A stretch of DNA of 64,000 nucleotides from the NCBI RefSeq assembly GCF_037996645.1, contig NZ_JBBMXV010000002.1, positions 434,001 through 498,000 on the forward strand, in the 5' to 3' direction. Positions 1-8,726 of this stretch are shown piece by piece. The position numbers were made by a program, and so were the translations under genes. The stretch comes from Halalkalicoccus tibetensis. Lineage in GTDB: Archaea > Halobacteriota > Halobacteria > Halobacteriales > Halalkalicoccaceae. Numbering within the stretch: the stretch's first letter is position 1; every line of letters starts with the position of its first letter. Below the pieces are notes generated by a model. The model worked only from the letters and a program-made list of their open reading frames with translations. It was not told the origin of the DNA and did no database searches.

Positions 1-1703
1 ACCTGCACGTCCGTACCAGCCGCAGCGGTGGACTCACCAGTGACGTTGGCCTCTTCACTGTTCTCTACCTGCACGCGGTCTTCATCGTCAAGGTCGCCGG
101 TGACCTCGAGGTCGCGGTCGATGACGGAGAAGCTCGTTTCGAGCTCTTCATCGTCAGCACCGTTTTCAGCGTAGTATTCGACGTACTCCTCGTCAACGCT
201 GAAGGTCACGTCGTATTCCGCACCGGCTTCAAGCCCTTCTGCTTCCGTGTCGATCACGAAGAAGAGCTGGTCGTTCTCGCTGTCAACGATAACGTTGAAG
301 TTATCGACATTGTCAGGCGAGTCGTATCGGTCCGGGTTGGACTGCTCGATCTCGAGATCGAGGGAGTCACCCAGATCGTTCTCTGCAAGGCCATCAAGGT
401 ATCCGAAGACACCGTTGACGCCAGTGCCAACAACGAAGTAGTCGTCCTCGGCAACCTCGTCACCCGCAGTGGAGATCTCGTTGAGATCATCAACATCGTC
501 GTCAAGGTCCTCAAGCGAGCCAGCGGGTGCGATAGCGGAGTCAATGTCGCCGATCGATCGCTCCTCTAGGAAGAGCGTCGCGACATCGACTTCATCAAAG
601 CCGCTCAGGTCGAGTCGGTCGTCCTCATCAGTCGCAGGATCTGAACTCGTTACGTTGTCAACTGCAGTGTCGTCGCCAACGTAGAGCTGCATGTCAAGGG
701 CACTGGGGAGGAGTCGGTACTCCGACACAGTTTCACCATCGTCATCGGTCGTGAAGTCACGCTCGTCGAGGACATTGACAGTACCGTCCTCAGACGAGAA
801 GGCATCGTTCTCCACTCCAGGCTCATCCTGGCCCGCTTCGAAGGTGTTGAACTCGACCGTCACTTCGTCCTCACCATCGTCGGCGGTGACGAGAACGTCA
901 GCCCAGTAGCCACCGTCCTCGTCTTCGAGGCTCACGACAGCACTGTCCTGATCGCCCTCCATCTCGACGGTGAACTCAGCTATGTCACCGGCGGTCTGGG
1001 AGTAAGTGGAGGAGTCGAACTGCGCGCCGTCCTCGACTGCTTCAGTGACCTCGATCGAGAGGTCCTCCTCAACGGTCGTGTCAGCGACAGTCACGGTGAA
1101 GTTGTACTCACCGGTGTCGACGTCACTGAAGTCAGCGCCAACGTTATCGCCAGGCGAAACCTCAGTGATCGTAATCACGTCGTCGTCGGTGTTGTATTCA
1201 TCACCGAAGACGTCCTGAAGGTCGTCACCGTCGAGTTCGTCCGAGCTGACTTCGAGAGTCACGTCGTCGGAGCGGTCGCTCTCGTAGTTCAGCGAGGTGC
1301 TGGTCTGAGCGACGGTCTCAGAGTCGAACTCGATGTCCGCTGTGTGCTCGTTCACCCAGAACGGACCGTAGGTCCCTTCATCATCCACGATGACGTGTGG
1401 ACCCGTTTCGAGTTCGTCGACATCTAACGTGTGATCATTCTGTGCACGGAGGTAGTGGACAACGTCACCAGTCTCACTCGTACCTTCGTGAACCTCTACT
1501 GTACTGCCAACGAGATCCGTGATCTCGATTTCCTGACCCTGATAGAGATCCATGTCGTCGAGCTCTTCTTTCACGGGCTCGTGCTCGTCCGCAGCCGCCG
1601 CACCCGCAAACGCTGCGGACATGGCGAACACGGAGAGGACCATCAGAGCAGAGAGGAACAGCGCCTGCCCCTTCTCGCGTTTCGTGTGTGTTTGTGTACT
1701 CAT
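1..1703 (-). CDS. csg: S-layer (cell surface) glycoprotein, N-terminal part
   Basis: Major cell-wall protein of haloarchaea: secreted, N-glycosylated and assembled into the surface lattice. The frame is open from the ATG at 1703 to the left edge, giving about 567 residues; the C-terminus (expected to carry a PGF-CTERM tail) lies outside. Residues 1-38 form the typical haloarchaeal S-layer signal peptide: a charged start (MSTQTHTKREKGQ), then LFLSALMVLSVFAMSAAFAG and AAAA before DEHE. The mature part opens with DLYQGQEIEI, as in other haloarchaeal surface glycoproteins, and is rich in Asp/Glu/Thr. N-glycosylation sequons are visible (NFT, NVT twice). Codons use more A/T in third positions than all neighbours, a known trait of these highly expressed genes. 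Identity is secure at family level; the exact domain name (BGTF-type surface domains) is inference. Confidence 0.88.
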   Translation of the reverse strand, partial: MSTQTHTKREKGQALFLSALMVLSVFAMSAAFAGAAAADEHEPVKEELDDMDLYQGQEIEITDLVGSTVEVHEGTSETGDVVHYLRAQNDHTLDVDELETGPHVIVDDEGTYGPFWVNEHTADIEFDSETVAQTSTSLNYESDRSDDVTLEVSSDELDGDDLQDVFGDEYNTDDDVITITEVSPGDNVGADFSDVDTGEYNFTVTVADTTVEEDLSIEVTEAVEDGAQFDSSTYSQTAGDIAEFTVEMEGDQDSAVVSLEDEDGGYWADVLVTADDGEDEVTVEFNTFEAGQDEPGVENDAFSSEDGTVNVLDERDFTTDDDGETVSEYRLLPSALDMQLYVGDDTAVDNVTSSDPATDEDDRLDLSGFDEVDVATLFLEERSIGDIDSAIAPAGSLEDLDDDVDDLNEISTAGDEVAEDDYFVVGTGVNGVFGYLDGLAENDLGDSLDLEIEQSNPDRYDSPDNVDNFNVIVDSENDQLFFVIDTEAEGLEAGAEYDVTFSVDEEYVEYYAENGADDEELETSFSVIDRDLEVTGDLDDEDRVQVENSEEANVTGESTAAAGTDVQ

Positions 1704-1847
1704 GTTTCGTTTTGATCGGTCGACATCGGTTTCTCACCCGCCAGGACCCCGGAGGGCCACCGACCGGGTGATACTCACGCTGCCATTGGGTAGGGGTATC
1801 TGGATTCAGTAAGGGACCTGTAGTAAGTTTTGTGAGTTTTAGCTACA

Positions 1848-1858
1848 AATATTTATAC
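1848..1858 (-). promoter_or_regulatory. TATA-type promoter of the S-layer gene, long 5' leader
   Basis: Read on the minus strand, 1857-1850 is TATAAATA in an otherwise GC-rich context. Transcription should start roughly 25 bases further on, near 1827, leaving a leader of about 120 bases before the ATG at 1703. Most genes in this window have no leader, so this is unusual here. Long leaders are known for S-layer genes of other haloarchaea. Just downstream, AAAACT is repeated twice within a GTAG/CTAC inverted repeat. Confidence 0.6.
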
Positions 1859-2129
1859 GAACTGCCGAGGACGATTCATCCCGTTTCCCGCCCAGAGATC
1901 CCAGCGGGTCCGTTTTCGATATCAGCCGGGAATATCGCCCCGGGACGGGGCTCGAACCCCTCCACCGACTGATACCGGTTCGGTCGAGCGAGGGACGTCG
2001 ATCCACCCGGGGCGAAGCCGGGGCGCGGGTTCGCGGGTATGGGAGGCCGTATCGTCGCTGCTCGCGGCTGGCGCCCCCGCTTCGAAGGGGTTATGTGTCG
2101 CGTCTGCCTGGGAACCGACAAGAGTATCT
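1859..2129. other. Intergenic region between S-layer gene and rpl10e
   Basis: Together with the S-layer leader (1704-1858) this makes about 430 bases without a gene. I see no open frame with coding character. GC-rich short hairpins occur (for example CCCCGG around a CTTCG loop near 2010-2030 read on the minus strand). A T-arm-like string at 1940-1960 does not extend to a tRNA. Confidence 0.5.
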
Positions 2130-2660
2130 ATGGTAGACAAACCCGCCTCGATGTACCGGGAGATCTCCAAACAGCCGTACACGCGCCGCGAGTACATCAC
2201 TGGGATCCCTGGCTCGAAGATCGCACAGCACCGCATGGGCGACCGCGACAGGGACCCCGAGGACTGGCCGGTCCAGATCAGCCTCTACGTCGACGAGGAG
2301 CTCCAGATCCGAAACGGCGCGCTCGAGGCCTCCCGGCTCGCGATGAACCGCCACCTGATCAAGGAGCTCGGCGAGTTCAACTACGCCGCCATGCTCCGGA
2401 AGTTCCCCCACCACGTCCTGCGCGAGAACAAGCAGGCGACGGGTGCGGGCGCCGACCGTGTCTCCGACGGGATGCGCCAGGCGTTCGGGAAGATCGTCGG
2501 CACCGCCGCACGGATCGAGAAGAACGACCGCGTCTTCACCATCTGGTGCGAGGTCGAGGACGCCGACGTCGCGAAGGAGGCGATGCGCCGGGCGTACAAC
2601 AAGATCTCGCCGCCCTGTACCATCACGGTCGAGCGCGGCGAGACGCTGCTCGTCTCGTAA
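2130..2660 (+). CDS. rpl10e: 50S ribosomal protein L10e (uL16 family)
   Basis: Component of the large ribosomal subunit near the A-site tRNA. The 176-residue product has the family hallmarks throughout: [18 protein letters not shown] near the N-terminus, [18 protein letters not shown] in the middle, and [20 protein letters not shown] followed by [20 protein letters not shown]. Length is normal for haloarchaea, and the start [12 protein letters not shown] matches the family N-terminus, which decides the ATG at 2130. The stop codon touches the GTG start of the next gene, so the two are probably co-transcribed. Confidence 0.95.
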   Translation: MVDKPASMYREISKQPYTRREYITGIPGSKIAQHRMGDRDRDPEDWPVQISLYVDEELQIRNGALEASRLAMNRHLIKELGEFNYAAMLRKFPHHVLRENKQATGAGADRVSDGMRQAFGKIVGTAARIEKNDRVFTIWCEVEDADVAKEAMRRAYNKISPPCTITVERGETLLVS

Positions 2661-3509
2661 GTGCTCACGCTCGCGGTCGCGACCCGCGCCGAGACCTACG
2701 ACCGCCTCGACCGAGCGCTCCCCGACCACGGCATCGAGGTCACCCATCTCGAAACGACCGAACGAACGATCCCGCTTTCTCCCGACGGCGCCCCCTACGG
2801 CGAGTTCGACGTCGGCCTCGTCTACCCCCCGCGGCTCATGGAGGGCGGCGTCGCCGACGCCCTGCTCGGAGTCCCCTGGGTCAACGACCGCGAGTCGGTC
2901 CTGACCTCCCGCAACAAGGCCGAGGTGCTCGCACGCCTCGAACGGGCGGGGCTCCCGACCCCCGAGACCGCCCTCGTCTCGAACCCCGCGTCCCGGGAGG
3001 AGCTCGTCGAAACGTTCGAGCGGTTCGACCCCCCCGTCGTGATCAAGCCCAACTCGACCACCCGTGGGATCGGGATCACGCTGGCCCATGATCGCGACTC
3101 GTTTCTGGGGATCTGCGATTACCTCTCGCTCGTCCACGAGTTCCCCGCGACCGGCGACCGGTCCTTTCTCGTCCAGGAGTACCTCCCCGAGACCCGCGAC
3201 TACCGCGCGATGGTCGTCGACGGCGAGTACGTCGGCGCCGTCGAGCGAGAGGGCGAGGGCTGGAAGCACAACGTCCACGCGGGCGCGCGGGCGACCGGCG
3301 TCGACCTCCCCGGGGAGCTGCGCGGGCTCGCAGAACGGACCGCGGCGGCCCTCGGAATCGACTTCCTCGGCGTCGATCTGCTGGTCTCGGGCGATCGGGC
3401 AGTCGTCTCCGAGACCAACGCCCGACCGACGGTCGACGAGGCGACCAAGTACGAGCCGGGCTTCGACGAACGGCTCGCCGGGCTGATCCGGTCGCGCGCG
3501 CAGGGCTGA
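2661..3509 (+). CDS. RimK-like ATP-grasp ligase
   Basis: Predicted ATP-grasp enzyme of the RimK/LysX type, which adds glutamate or another amino acid to a carboxyl group of a protein or carrier. ATP-grasp signatures are visible: VVIKPNSTTRGIGITL (ATP-binding strand and loop), VQEYLPETRDYRAMVVDGEY, and the metal-binding end VSETNARPTVDEATKYEPGF. The 282-residue length fits the family. It starts with GTG immediately after the stop of rpl10e, with no spacing, which suggests an operon and would fit a ribosomal-protein-modifying role, but the substrate is inference. Confidence 0.8.
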   Translation: MLTLAVATRAETYDRLDRALPDHGIEVTHLETTERTIPLSPDGAPYGEFDVGLVYPPRLMEGGVADALLGVPWVNDRESVLTSRNKAEVLARLERAGLPTPETALVSNPASREELVETFERFDPPVVIKPNSTTRGIGITLAHDRDSFLGICDYLSLVHEFPATGDRSFLVQEYLPETRDYRAMVVDGEYVGAVEREGEGWKHNVHAGARATGVDLPGELRGLAERTAAALGIDFLGVDLLVSGDRAVVSETNARPTVDEATKYEPGFDERLAGLIRSRAQG

Positions 3510-3753
3510 GTTGTTTCCGTCTTGATCGCCGGTGTGACACCGACCTTCGAGGACTCATGCCGTCGGGCGTTTGCATCGCTGATGTATCTCGTCGCCGTAT
3601 ACCGGCCCGCACCGCGCCAAACCCCCGAGCGGGATCGTCGTTGAGGGACCGCGCGCACGCTGCGGAGCGGAAGGAACGGTCGCCGTCGTGAATCATACCC
3701 TATCCCGACGGCTCCGAGTCGGCTCATACCGGCGGGTCGCGTCGACCGTCCGC

Positions 3754-4131
3754 TCAGTCGACGTCGATCTCCGCCGAGCCGTCGGCGCGTTCGAGGCGGA
3801 CCTCGAGGACGCCGTTGTTGTAGGTCGCGCGCGCGGAGTGCTCGTCGACCCGCCCGGGCAGCGAGACCCGCTCGTCGTAGGCCCGGCGGTCGTTCTCGGC
3901 GCTGATGGTCAGGGCCTTCCCGTCGCAGGTCAGTCCGATGTCGTCCTTCGCGACGCCCGGCATGTCGGCGATCACGCGGACCTCCTCGTCGGTCTCGTGG
4001 ATGTCGACGTGCGTGTCGCTGCCGAAGCCCGCGTCGCTGACCTCGACGCCGTCGCCCATCACGTCGTTCATCATCCGCTCGATCTCGCGGAAGATATCGT
4101 CGAAGGGGTCGTTGCGGTCGTCGCGTCTCAT
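3754..4131 (-). CDS. hsp20: Hsp20/alpha-crystallin small heat shock protein
   Basis: ATP-independent chaperone. The 125-residue product has a short N-terminal arm (DDIFREIERMMNDVMG) followed by an alpha-crystallin domain: THVDIHETDEEVRVIADMPG, the characteristic GVAKDDI segment, and a final strand NGVLEVRLER. The C-terminal I-x-I tail motif appears as IDVD only, so the extension is very short. It stands alone between rpl10e-rimK and the type II GAPDH gene. The upstream 244 bases (3510-3753) hold no gene that I can support. Confidence 0.88.
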   Translation of the reverse strand: MRRDDRNDPFDDIFREIERMMNDVMGDGVEVSDAGFGSDTHVDIHETDEEVRVIADMPGVAKDDIGLTCDGKALTISAENDRRAYDERVSLPGRVDEHSARATYNNGVLEVRLERADGSAEIDVD

Positions 4132-4172
4132 ACCCGGGGAAGGGCGCCGTACTGCAAAAGGTCTTGCGGGCG

Positions 4173-5225
4173 TTAGACCGGCGAGACGACCGCCGAACTC
4201 TCGCGCGACTCGGGCAGGCCGATCCCGAGCGCCTCGTCGGTGATGCGCATGCTCTCCTCCTTGTCGGCAAGCCCCGTCATCGCGCGGATCGCGTCGACGT
4301 TCTCGGGGATCACGTCGCTCTCCTGGTGGATCGCCTGGAACATGTACAGCTCCGAGTCCTTCACCGTGATCGACTCGCCCCAGACGCAGTTCTCCCAGAG
4401 GTCCCCCCGCGGTCGACCCCGATCCCGGGCGAACTCGCGGAGCTTCCCGGTGCCGTCGATCGAGAAGTCGTCGCCGACGACGAAGACCCGCGACTCGCCG
4501 CCGAGCAGCTCGCGGAGCTCCTCGGAGCTGGGGTCGCTCCCGAGCTCGATGTTGAGGCTGTGCATGTGCATCAGCGTCGCGGGCACCTTCAGCCCCATCG
4601 TGTCGATCGAGAGCTCGGGGAAGATCGTGTTGACGTCGGGGCCGTGATGGGATGGCACGGCGATCGGGTCCGGAAGGATGTCGTTGATCGGCCCCCGGCC
4701 TGTCTGGTCGGGGTCGCCGCCGCGTCGGACCAGCGTCGCGCGCACCTTCTCGACGCCGTAGTTCTCCTCCAGGGGTGCGACGAGCCGCGAGAGGCCCGTG
4801 GTGTTACAGGAGACGACGCGGACTGCGTCGGCGCCCTCCGCGTCCTCGAAGTTCGCCCGGGCGTTGAAGCTGGTCTCGACCAGGTCGTCGCTCTCCTTGC
4901 CCTGAACGATCGCGGGCACGCCGGCGGCCTCGTAGCGCGGCAGGTTCTCCGCGCCGATCCCCCCCGGGGCCGCGTCGACGACGACCTCGCTCTCGGCGAT
5001 CAGGTCGTCGCTCGTGCCCGCGAGCTCGTAGCCCGCCTCCCGGAACGCGTTCACGCGGTCGTCGCGCGCGGAGTAGAGCGGGTATCCGCGACGCACCGCG
5101 CCGTCGGCACCGAAATCGGGACTGGCCTTCGCGACGCCACAGACGGTCATGTCGGGCTGGGCGGCGACCGCGTCGGCGACGCGCTTTCCGATGGTGCCGT
5201 AACCGTTGATTCCGACCTTGAGCAT
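4173..5225 (-). CDS. gapII: Type II glyceraldehyde-3-phosphate dehydrogenase
   Basis: Archaeal-type GAPDH, 350 residues. The N-terminal nucleotide-binding motif is [17 protein letters not shown] and the catalytic cysteine is C140 in VVSCNTTG, the type II signature. Further family motifs include [10 protein letters not shown] and [11 protein letters not shown]. In haloarchaea this enzyme serves gluconeogenesis, while type I serves sugar breakdown (known from Haloferax volcanii). It lies head to head with the type I gene at 5448, so both isozymes share one 222-base control region. On the minus strand a TATA-like CGTAAATATTATT about 30 bases before the ATG suggests a leaderless transcript. Confidence 0.93.
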   Translation of the reverse strand: MLKVGINGYGTIGKRVADAVAAQPDMTVCGVAKASPDFGADGAVRRGYPLYSARDDRVNAFREAGYELAGTSDDLIAESEVVVDAAPGGIGAENLPRYEAAGVPAIVQGKESDDLVETSFNARANFEDAEGADAVRVVSCNTTGLSRLVAPLEENYGVEKVRATLVRRGGDPDQTGRGPINDILPDPIAVPSHHGPDVNTIFPELSIDTMGLKVPATLMHMHSLNIELGSDPSSEELRELLGGESRVFVVGDDFSIDGTGKLREFARDRGRPRGDLWENCVWGESITVKDSELYMFQAIHQESDVIPENVDAIRAMTGLADKEESMRITDEALGIGLPESRESSAVVSPV

Positions 5226-5447
5226 ACACGTCCCACTGGGTCGCGCGGGGGAATAATATTTACGAGTTAATTGATAGGAAAGTAACTCGGGCCCGAGTAA
5301 CTCGCTGGGCTCCGGGGTTGGGGAGTGACTAAGTGTCGCGGGTGCCTACGGGTCAACGACGCGGCGCCGTCGGACGTTCGCGGGCGATTAGGCGGTCCGT
5401 ACCTGCCGACGCAAGATACTTGGTCCGCGCGGCCCAATCACTCGGAT
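5226..5447. promoter_or_regulatory. Divergent gap promoter region with TrmB-like palindrome
   Basis: The 222 bases separate the two GAPDH genes. A perfect 14-base palindrome ACTCGGGCCCGAGT lies at 5285-5298. Read as AACT-N7-GAGTA (5284-5299) it matches 8 of 9 fixed bases of the TACT-N7/8-GAGTA element reported for the sugar-sensing regulator TrmB of Halobacterium salinarum; the minus strand gives TACT-N7-GAGTT, also 8 of 9. The 9-mer AGTAACTCG occurs at 5281 and again at 5296. The palindrome sits about 25 bases upstream of the type II TATA box, a position that would suit an activator of that gene. Binding is inference. Confidence 0.55.
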
Positions 5448-6497
5448 ATGAGTAAGGACTTCGAGGAGGATCCGGTACGGGTGGGGCTCAACGGGTTCGG
5501 ACGGATCGGCCGGAACGTCTTCCGGGCGGTCGTCGACACCCCCGAGGTGGAGCTCGTGGGGATCAACGACATCATGGACGTCGAGGACATGCACTACCTC
5601 GCGAAGTACGACACCGTCCAGGGGCGCCTCGACGGGCTCGAGCTCGAGGGCGACTCGCTGGTCTACGAGGGAGGCGAGGTCCCGACGTTCAGCGAGAAGG
5701 ACCCCACGCAGCTCCCGTGGGACGAGCTCGACGTCGACGCCGCCTTCGAGGCGACGGGCATCTTCCGGACCCGCGAGGACGCCGCCCAGCACCTCGAGGC
5801 GGGCGCCGAGAAGGTCATCATCAGCGCGCCGCCGAAGGGCGAGGAACCGGTCACGACGATCGTCTACGGCGTCAACGAGGACGAGTACGACGGCGACGAC
5901 GTCGTCTCGAACGCCTCCTGTACGACCAACAGCGTCGCGCCGGTCGCGAAGGTTCTCGACGAGGAGTTCGGCATCGAGTCCGGGCTCCTCACCACCGTCC
6001 ACGCCTACACGGGCACGCAGAACCTCGTCGACGGCCCCTCGGGCAAGACCCGGCGCGGCCGGGCCGCCAGCGAGAACATCATCCCGACCTCGACGGGCGC
6101 GGCCCAGTCGACCACCGAGGTCCTGCCCGACCTCGAGGGCAAGCTCGACGGGATGGCGATGCGCGTGCCCGTCCCGAACGGCTCGATCACCGACTTCACC
6201 GTCGACCTCGAGGCCGACGTCGGAAGGGAGGAGGTCAACGAGGCGTTCCGCGACGCCGCCGACGGCGACCTGAAGGGGGTTCTCGGCTACACCGACGACG
6301 AGATCGTCTCGCGGGACATCCTCGGGCTGCCCTTTTCCTCCTACGTCGACCTCGACTCGACGCTGTCGGTCGAGGACGGGCAGGTCAAGGTGCTGGCCTG
6401 GTACGACAACGAGTACGGCTTCGCCAGCCGGATGCTCGACCTCGCGCAGTACGTGATCGCCGAGGACGAGGAGGCGCGCGCCGAGGCGGCGGCCTGA
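5448..6497 (+). CDS. gapI: Type I glyceraldehyde-3-phosphate dehydrogenase
   Basis: Bacterial/eukaryal-type phosphorylating GAPDH, 349 residues. The N-terminus has VRVGLNGFGRIGRNVFRA, the catalytic cysteine is C158 in SNASCTTNSVAPV, the catalytic histidine lies in TVHAYTGTQ, and the C-terminus has WYDNEYGFASRM. In haloarchaea this isozyme works in the catabolic direction. I chose the ATG at 5448 (MSKDFEEDPVRVG) because the longer open frame upstream adds 41 residues that no GAPDH has. It is followed after 55 bases by pgk, the next enzyme of the pathway, which has its own TATA box. Confidence 0.94.
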   Translation: MSKDFEEDPVRVGLNGFGRIGRNVFRAVVDTPEVELVGINDIMDVEDMHYLAKYDTVQGRLDGLELEGDSLVYEGGEVPTFSEKDPTQLPWDELDVDAAFEATGIFRTREDAAQHLEAGAEKVIISAPPKGEEPVTTIVYGVNEDEYDGDDVVSNASCTTNSVAPVAKVLDEEFGIESGLLTTVHAYTGTQNLVDGPSGKTRRGRAASENIIPTSTGAAQSTTEVLPDLEGKLDGMAMRVPVPNGSITDFTVDLEADVGREEVNEAFRDAADGDLKGVLGYTDDEIVSRDILGLPFSSYVDLDSTLSVEDGQVKVLAWYDNEYGFASRMLDLAQYVIAEDEEARAEAAA

Positions 6498-6520
6498 TCC
6501 GGTCGCGGCGATAGGACCGG

Positions 6521-6531
6521 CCTTTATTATC
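6521..6531 (+). promoter_or_regulatory. TATA box of pgk
   Basis: TTTATTAT at 6523-6530 lies 23-30 bases before the pgk ATG at 6553, a standard leaderless haloarchaeal promoter. pgk can therefore be transcribed independently of gapI, as expected for an enzyme needed in both glycolysis and gluconeogenesis. Confidence 0.55.
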
Positions 6532-6552
6532 GCGGTCGACTACCGTTCGACC

Positions 6553-7752
6553 ATGTTTCAGACGCTCGACGACCTCTCCGACGAGGAGCGCCTGCTGGTT
6601 CGGATCGACGTCAACTCCCCGGTGGAGGACGGCGCGGTCCAGGACAACCGCCGTTTCGAACGGCACGCCGGGACCCTGCGCGAGCTCGCCGACGCCGGCT
6701 ACTCCCTGGGGGTCCTCGCCCACCAGGGCCGCCCCGGTCGGGACACCTTCGTCGACCTCGAGCAGCACGCCGAGATCCTCTCGGAGCATCTCGATCGGGA
6801 GGTCGGGTACGTCGCCGACACCTACGGCGAGGCGGCGCTCGAGGCGATCCGGGACCTCGATGGCGGCGAGGTCCTGCTTCTGGAGAACGTCCGCATGATC
6901 GACGAGGAGCTGGCCGACCGCTCGCCCGAAGCCCACGCCGAAAGCGGGTTCGTCGAGGCGCTCGCCCCCGAGTTCGACGCCTACGTCAACGACGCCTATT
7001 CGACGGCGCACCGGGGCCACGCCTCGATCGTCGGCTTCCCGCAGGTGATGGACGCCTACGCGGGCCGCGTGATGGAGGCCGAGTACGAGGCCAACTCCGC
7101 CATTCAACAGCGGGAGTTCGACGGCCACGTCGCGATGGTGCTGGGGGGGACGAAGGCCGACGACCTCATCGGCGTCATGGAGCGTGTCGACGACACCGTC
7201 GACACCTTCCTCATGGGCGGGATCGTCGGCGAACTCTTCCTCCGCGCGGCGGGCCACGACGTGGGCTACGACGTCGAGGGCACGGAGTTCTTCGACGAAC
7301 AGTGGGACGACCAGGAGGAAACGATCGGGGAGCTGCTCGATTCGTACGGCGACCGGATCCGTCTGCCCGTCGACCTCGCCTACGAGGACGGGGACGACGA
7401 ACGCGCGGAGGTCGCCGTCGAGGGCGTCGAGAAGGAGACGTCCTTCCTCGACGTCGGGAGCGATACCGTCAGCGAGTACGAGGAAGTCGTCGCCGACAGC
7501 GAGGCGGTCTTCGTCAAGGGGGCGCTCGGCGTCTTCGAGGACGAGCGCTTCGCCGACGGCACGGTCGGGGTCCTCGAGGCCATCGCCGGGACGGACTGCT
7601 TCTCGGTGGTCGGCGGCGGGGACACCTCTCGGGCGGTCGAGATGTACGGGATGGACGAGGGCGACTTCTCGCACGTCTCGATCGCGGGCGGGGCGTACGT
7701 CCGGGCGCTGACCGGCGAGTCGCTGGTCGCGATCGAGGCCCTGGAGCGGTAG
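6553..7752 (+). CDS. pgk: Phosphoglycerate kinase
   Basis: Converts 1,3-bisphosphoglycerate and ADP to 3-phosphoglycerate and ATP; it works next to both GAPDH enzymes encoded just upstream. The 399-residue product carries the N-terminal RIDVNSPVEDG and HQGRPGRD motifs, VLLLENVRM, and the nucleotide-binding C-terminal domain with MVLGGTKADD, DTFLMGGIVGE and SVVGGGDTSRAVEMYG. Length and motif order are normal for archaeal enzymes. It ends 4 bases before the GTG of the exchanger gene. Confidence 0.95.
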   Translation: MFQTLDDLSDEERLLVRIDVNSPVEDGAVQDNRRFERHAGTLRELADAGYSLGVLAHQGRPGRDTFVDLEQHAEILSEHLDREVGYVADTYGEAALEAIRDLDGGEVLLLENVRMIDEELADRSPEAHAESGFVEALAPEFDAYVNDAYSTAHRGHASIVGFPQVMDAYAGRVMEAEYEANSAIQQREFDGHVAMVLGGTKADDLIGVMERVDDTVDTFLMGGIVGELFLRAAGHDVGYDVEGTEFFDEQWDDQEETIGELLDSYGDRIRLPVDLAYEDGDDERAEVAVEGVEKETSFLDVGSDTVSEYEEVVADSEAVFVKGALGVFEDERFADGTVGVLEAIAGTDCFSVVGGGDTSRAVEMYGMDEGDFSHVSIAGGAYVRALTGESLVAIEALER

Positions 7753-7756
7753 GCGG

Positions 7757-8689
7757 GTGGTCGCCGACCTCGCCGTGCCGATCGCGCTGCTTGCGGGATC
7801 GGTGGCCGGCCTCTGGCTGGGCGCGCATCTCTTCGTCGAGAGCGCGGTCCGCCTCGTCCGCCGACTGGGGCTCTCGGAGGTGGCGATCGGGCTGACCGTC
7901 GTCGCGGTCGGCACGTCGTTGCCGGAGATCGCCGTGACCGTCGAGGCCGCCCTCGCGGGAACCGGCGACGTCGCGGTCGGGAACGTGATCGGATCGAACG
8001 TGTTCAACCTCGCGTTGATCCTCGGGTTCGTCGCGTTGTTCGGCGCGATTTCGATCCCTCGATCGCTCGCCCGGCGCGACGGGGTCGTCCTGTTCGGCGC
8101 GAGCGCGCTCGCGGCGCTCGTCCTCGTGGACCTGCGTCTCGGACGGCTCGAAGCCGGGGTGTTGGTGCTCGCGCTCGCGGGCTACCTGCTCGTGCTCGCG
8201 CGGGCCGGGGAGGCGCCGCCGACCGACGGTGGAGGGGACGGGCCGTTTCGCGCTCGCGACCCGGTCCTCCTGATCGCCGGGCTGGGGCTCGTGCTCGTGG
8301 GCGGCACCGTGTTGGTGGATGCGGCGGTCACCCTCGCGCGGTCGGTCGGGGTCTCGGAGTGGGCGATCGGGGCGACGGTCGTCGCCGCGGGCACCTCGAC
8401 GCCCGAGTTCGCCGTCTCCGTGCTCGCGCTCCGGCGCGGACGGGTGGGAGTCTCGCTCGGGAACCTACTGGGGAGCAACGTGTTCAACGTGCTGGGCGTC
8501 CTCGGGATCGCGGGGCTCGTCCGGCCGCTGGCGATCGACCCCGCCGCCCTCGCGGATCTGGGCTGGCTGCTCGTCGTCACCGGGTTCGTCACCGTCTCGC
8601 TGTGGAGCGGTCATCGCCTCTCCAGGGCCGAGGGCGGCGTCCTCGTCGGTTCCGAACTGACGCGGTGGGCGCTCGGGTTCCTCCGGTGA
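7757..8689 (+). CDS. Sodium/calcium exchanger family (CaCA) membrane protein
   Basis: Cation antiporter of the CaCA superfamily, 310 residues, with about ten hydrophobic membrane segments. Both diagnostic alpha repeats are present: VAVGTSLPEIAVTV with GNVIGSNVFNLAL in the first half and VAAGTSTPEFAVSV with GNLLGSNVFNVLG in the second, giving the ion-coordinating Glu/Asn residues. A short hydrophilic loop (APPTDGGGDG) separates the halves. The start is GTG at 7757, 4 bases after the pgk stop, so it may be translated from the pgk transcript. Ion specificity (Ca2+ or another cation against Na+) cannot be read from sequence. Confidence 0.88.
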   Translation: MVADLAVPIALLAGSVAGLWLGAHLFVESAVRLVRRLGLSEVAIGLTVVAVGTSLPEIAVTVEAALAGTGDVAVGNVIGSNVFNLALILGFVALFGAISIPRSLARRDGVVLFGASALAALVLVDLRLGRLEAGVLVLALAGYLLVLARAGEAPPTDGGGDGPFRARDPVLLIAGLGLVLVGGTVLVDAAVTLARSVGVSEWAIGATVVAAGTSTPEFAVSVLALRRGRVGVSLGNLLGSNVFNVLGVLGIAGLVRPLAIDPAALADLGWLLVVTGFVTVSLWSGHRLSRAEGGVLVGSELTRWALGFLR

Positions 8690-8726
8690 TCGTCACGACT
8701 AACCCGCCGCCCGTCGACGGACCGAC

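Noticed and set aside
1915-2015. Possible tRNA on the minus strand near the GAGGGGTTCGAGCCCC string
   Set aside because: The T-stem has a G-G mismatch, and no acceptor, D or anticodon arm can be built around it.
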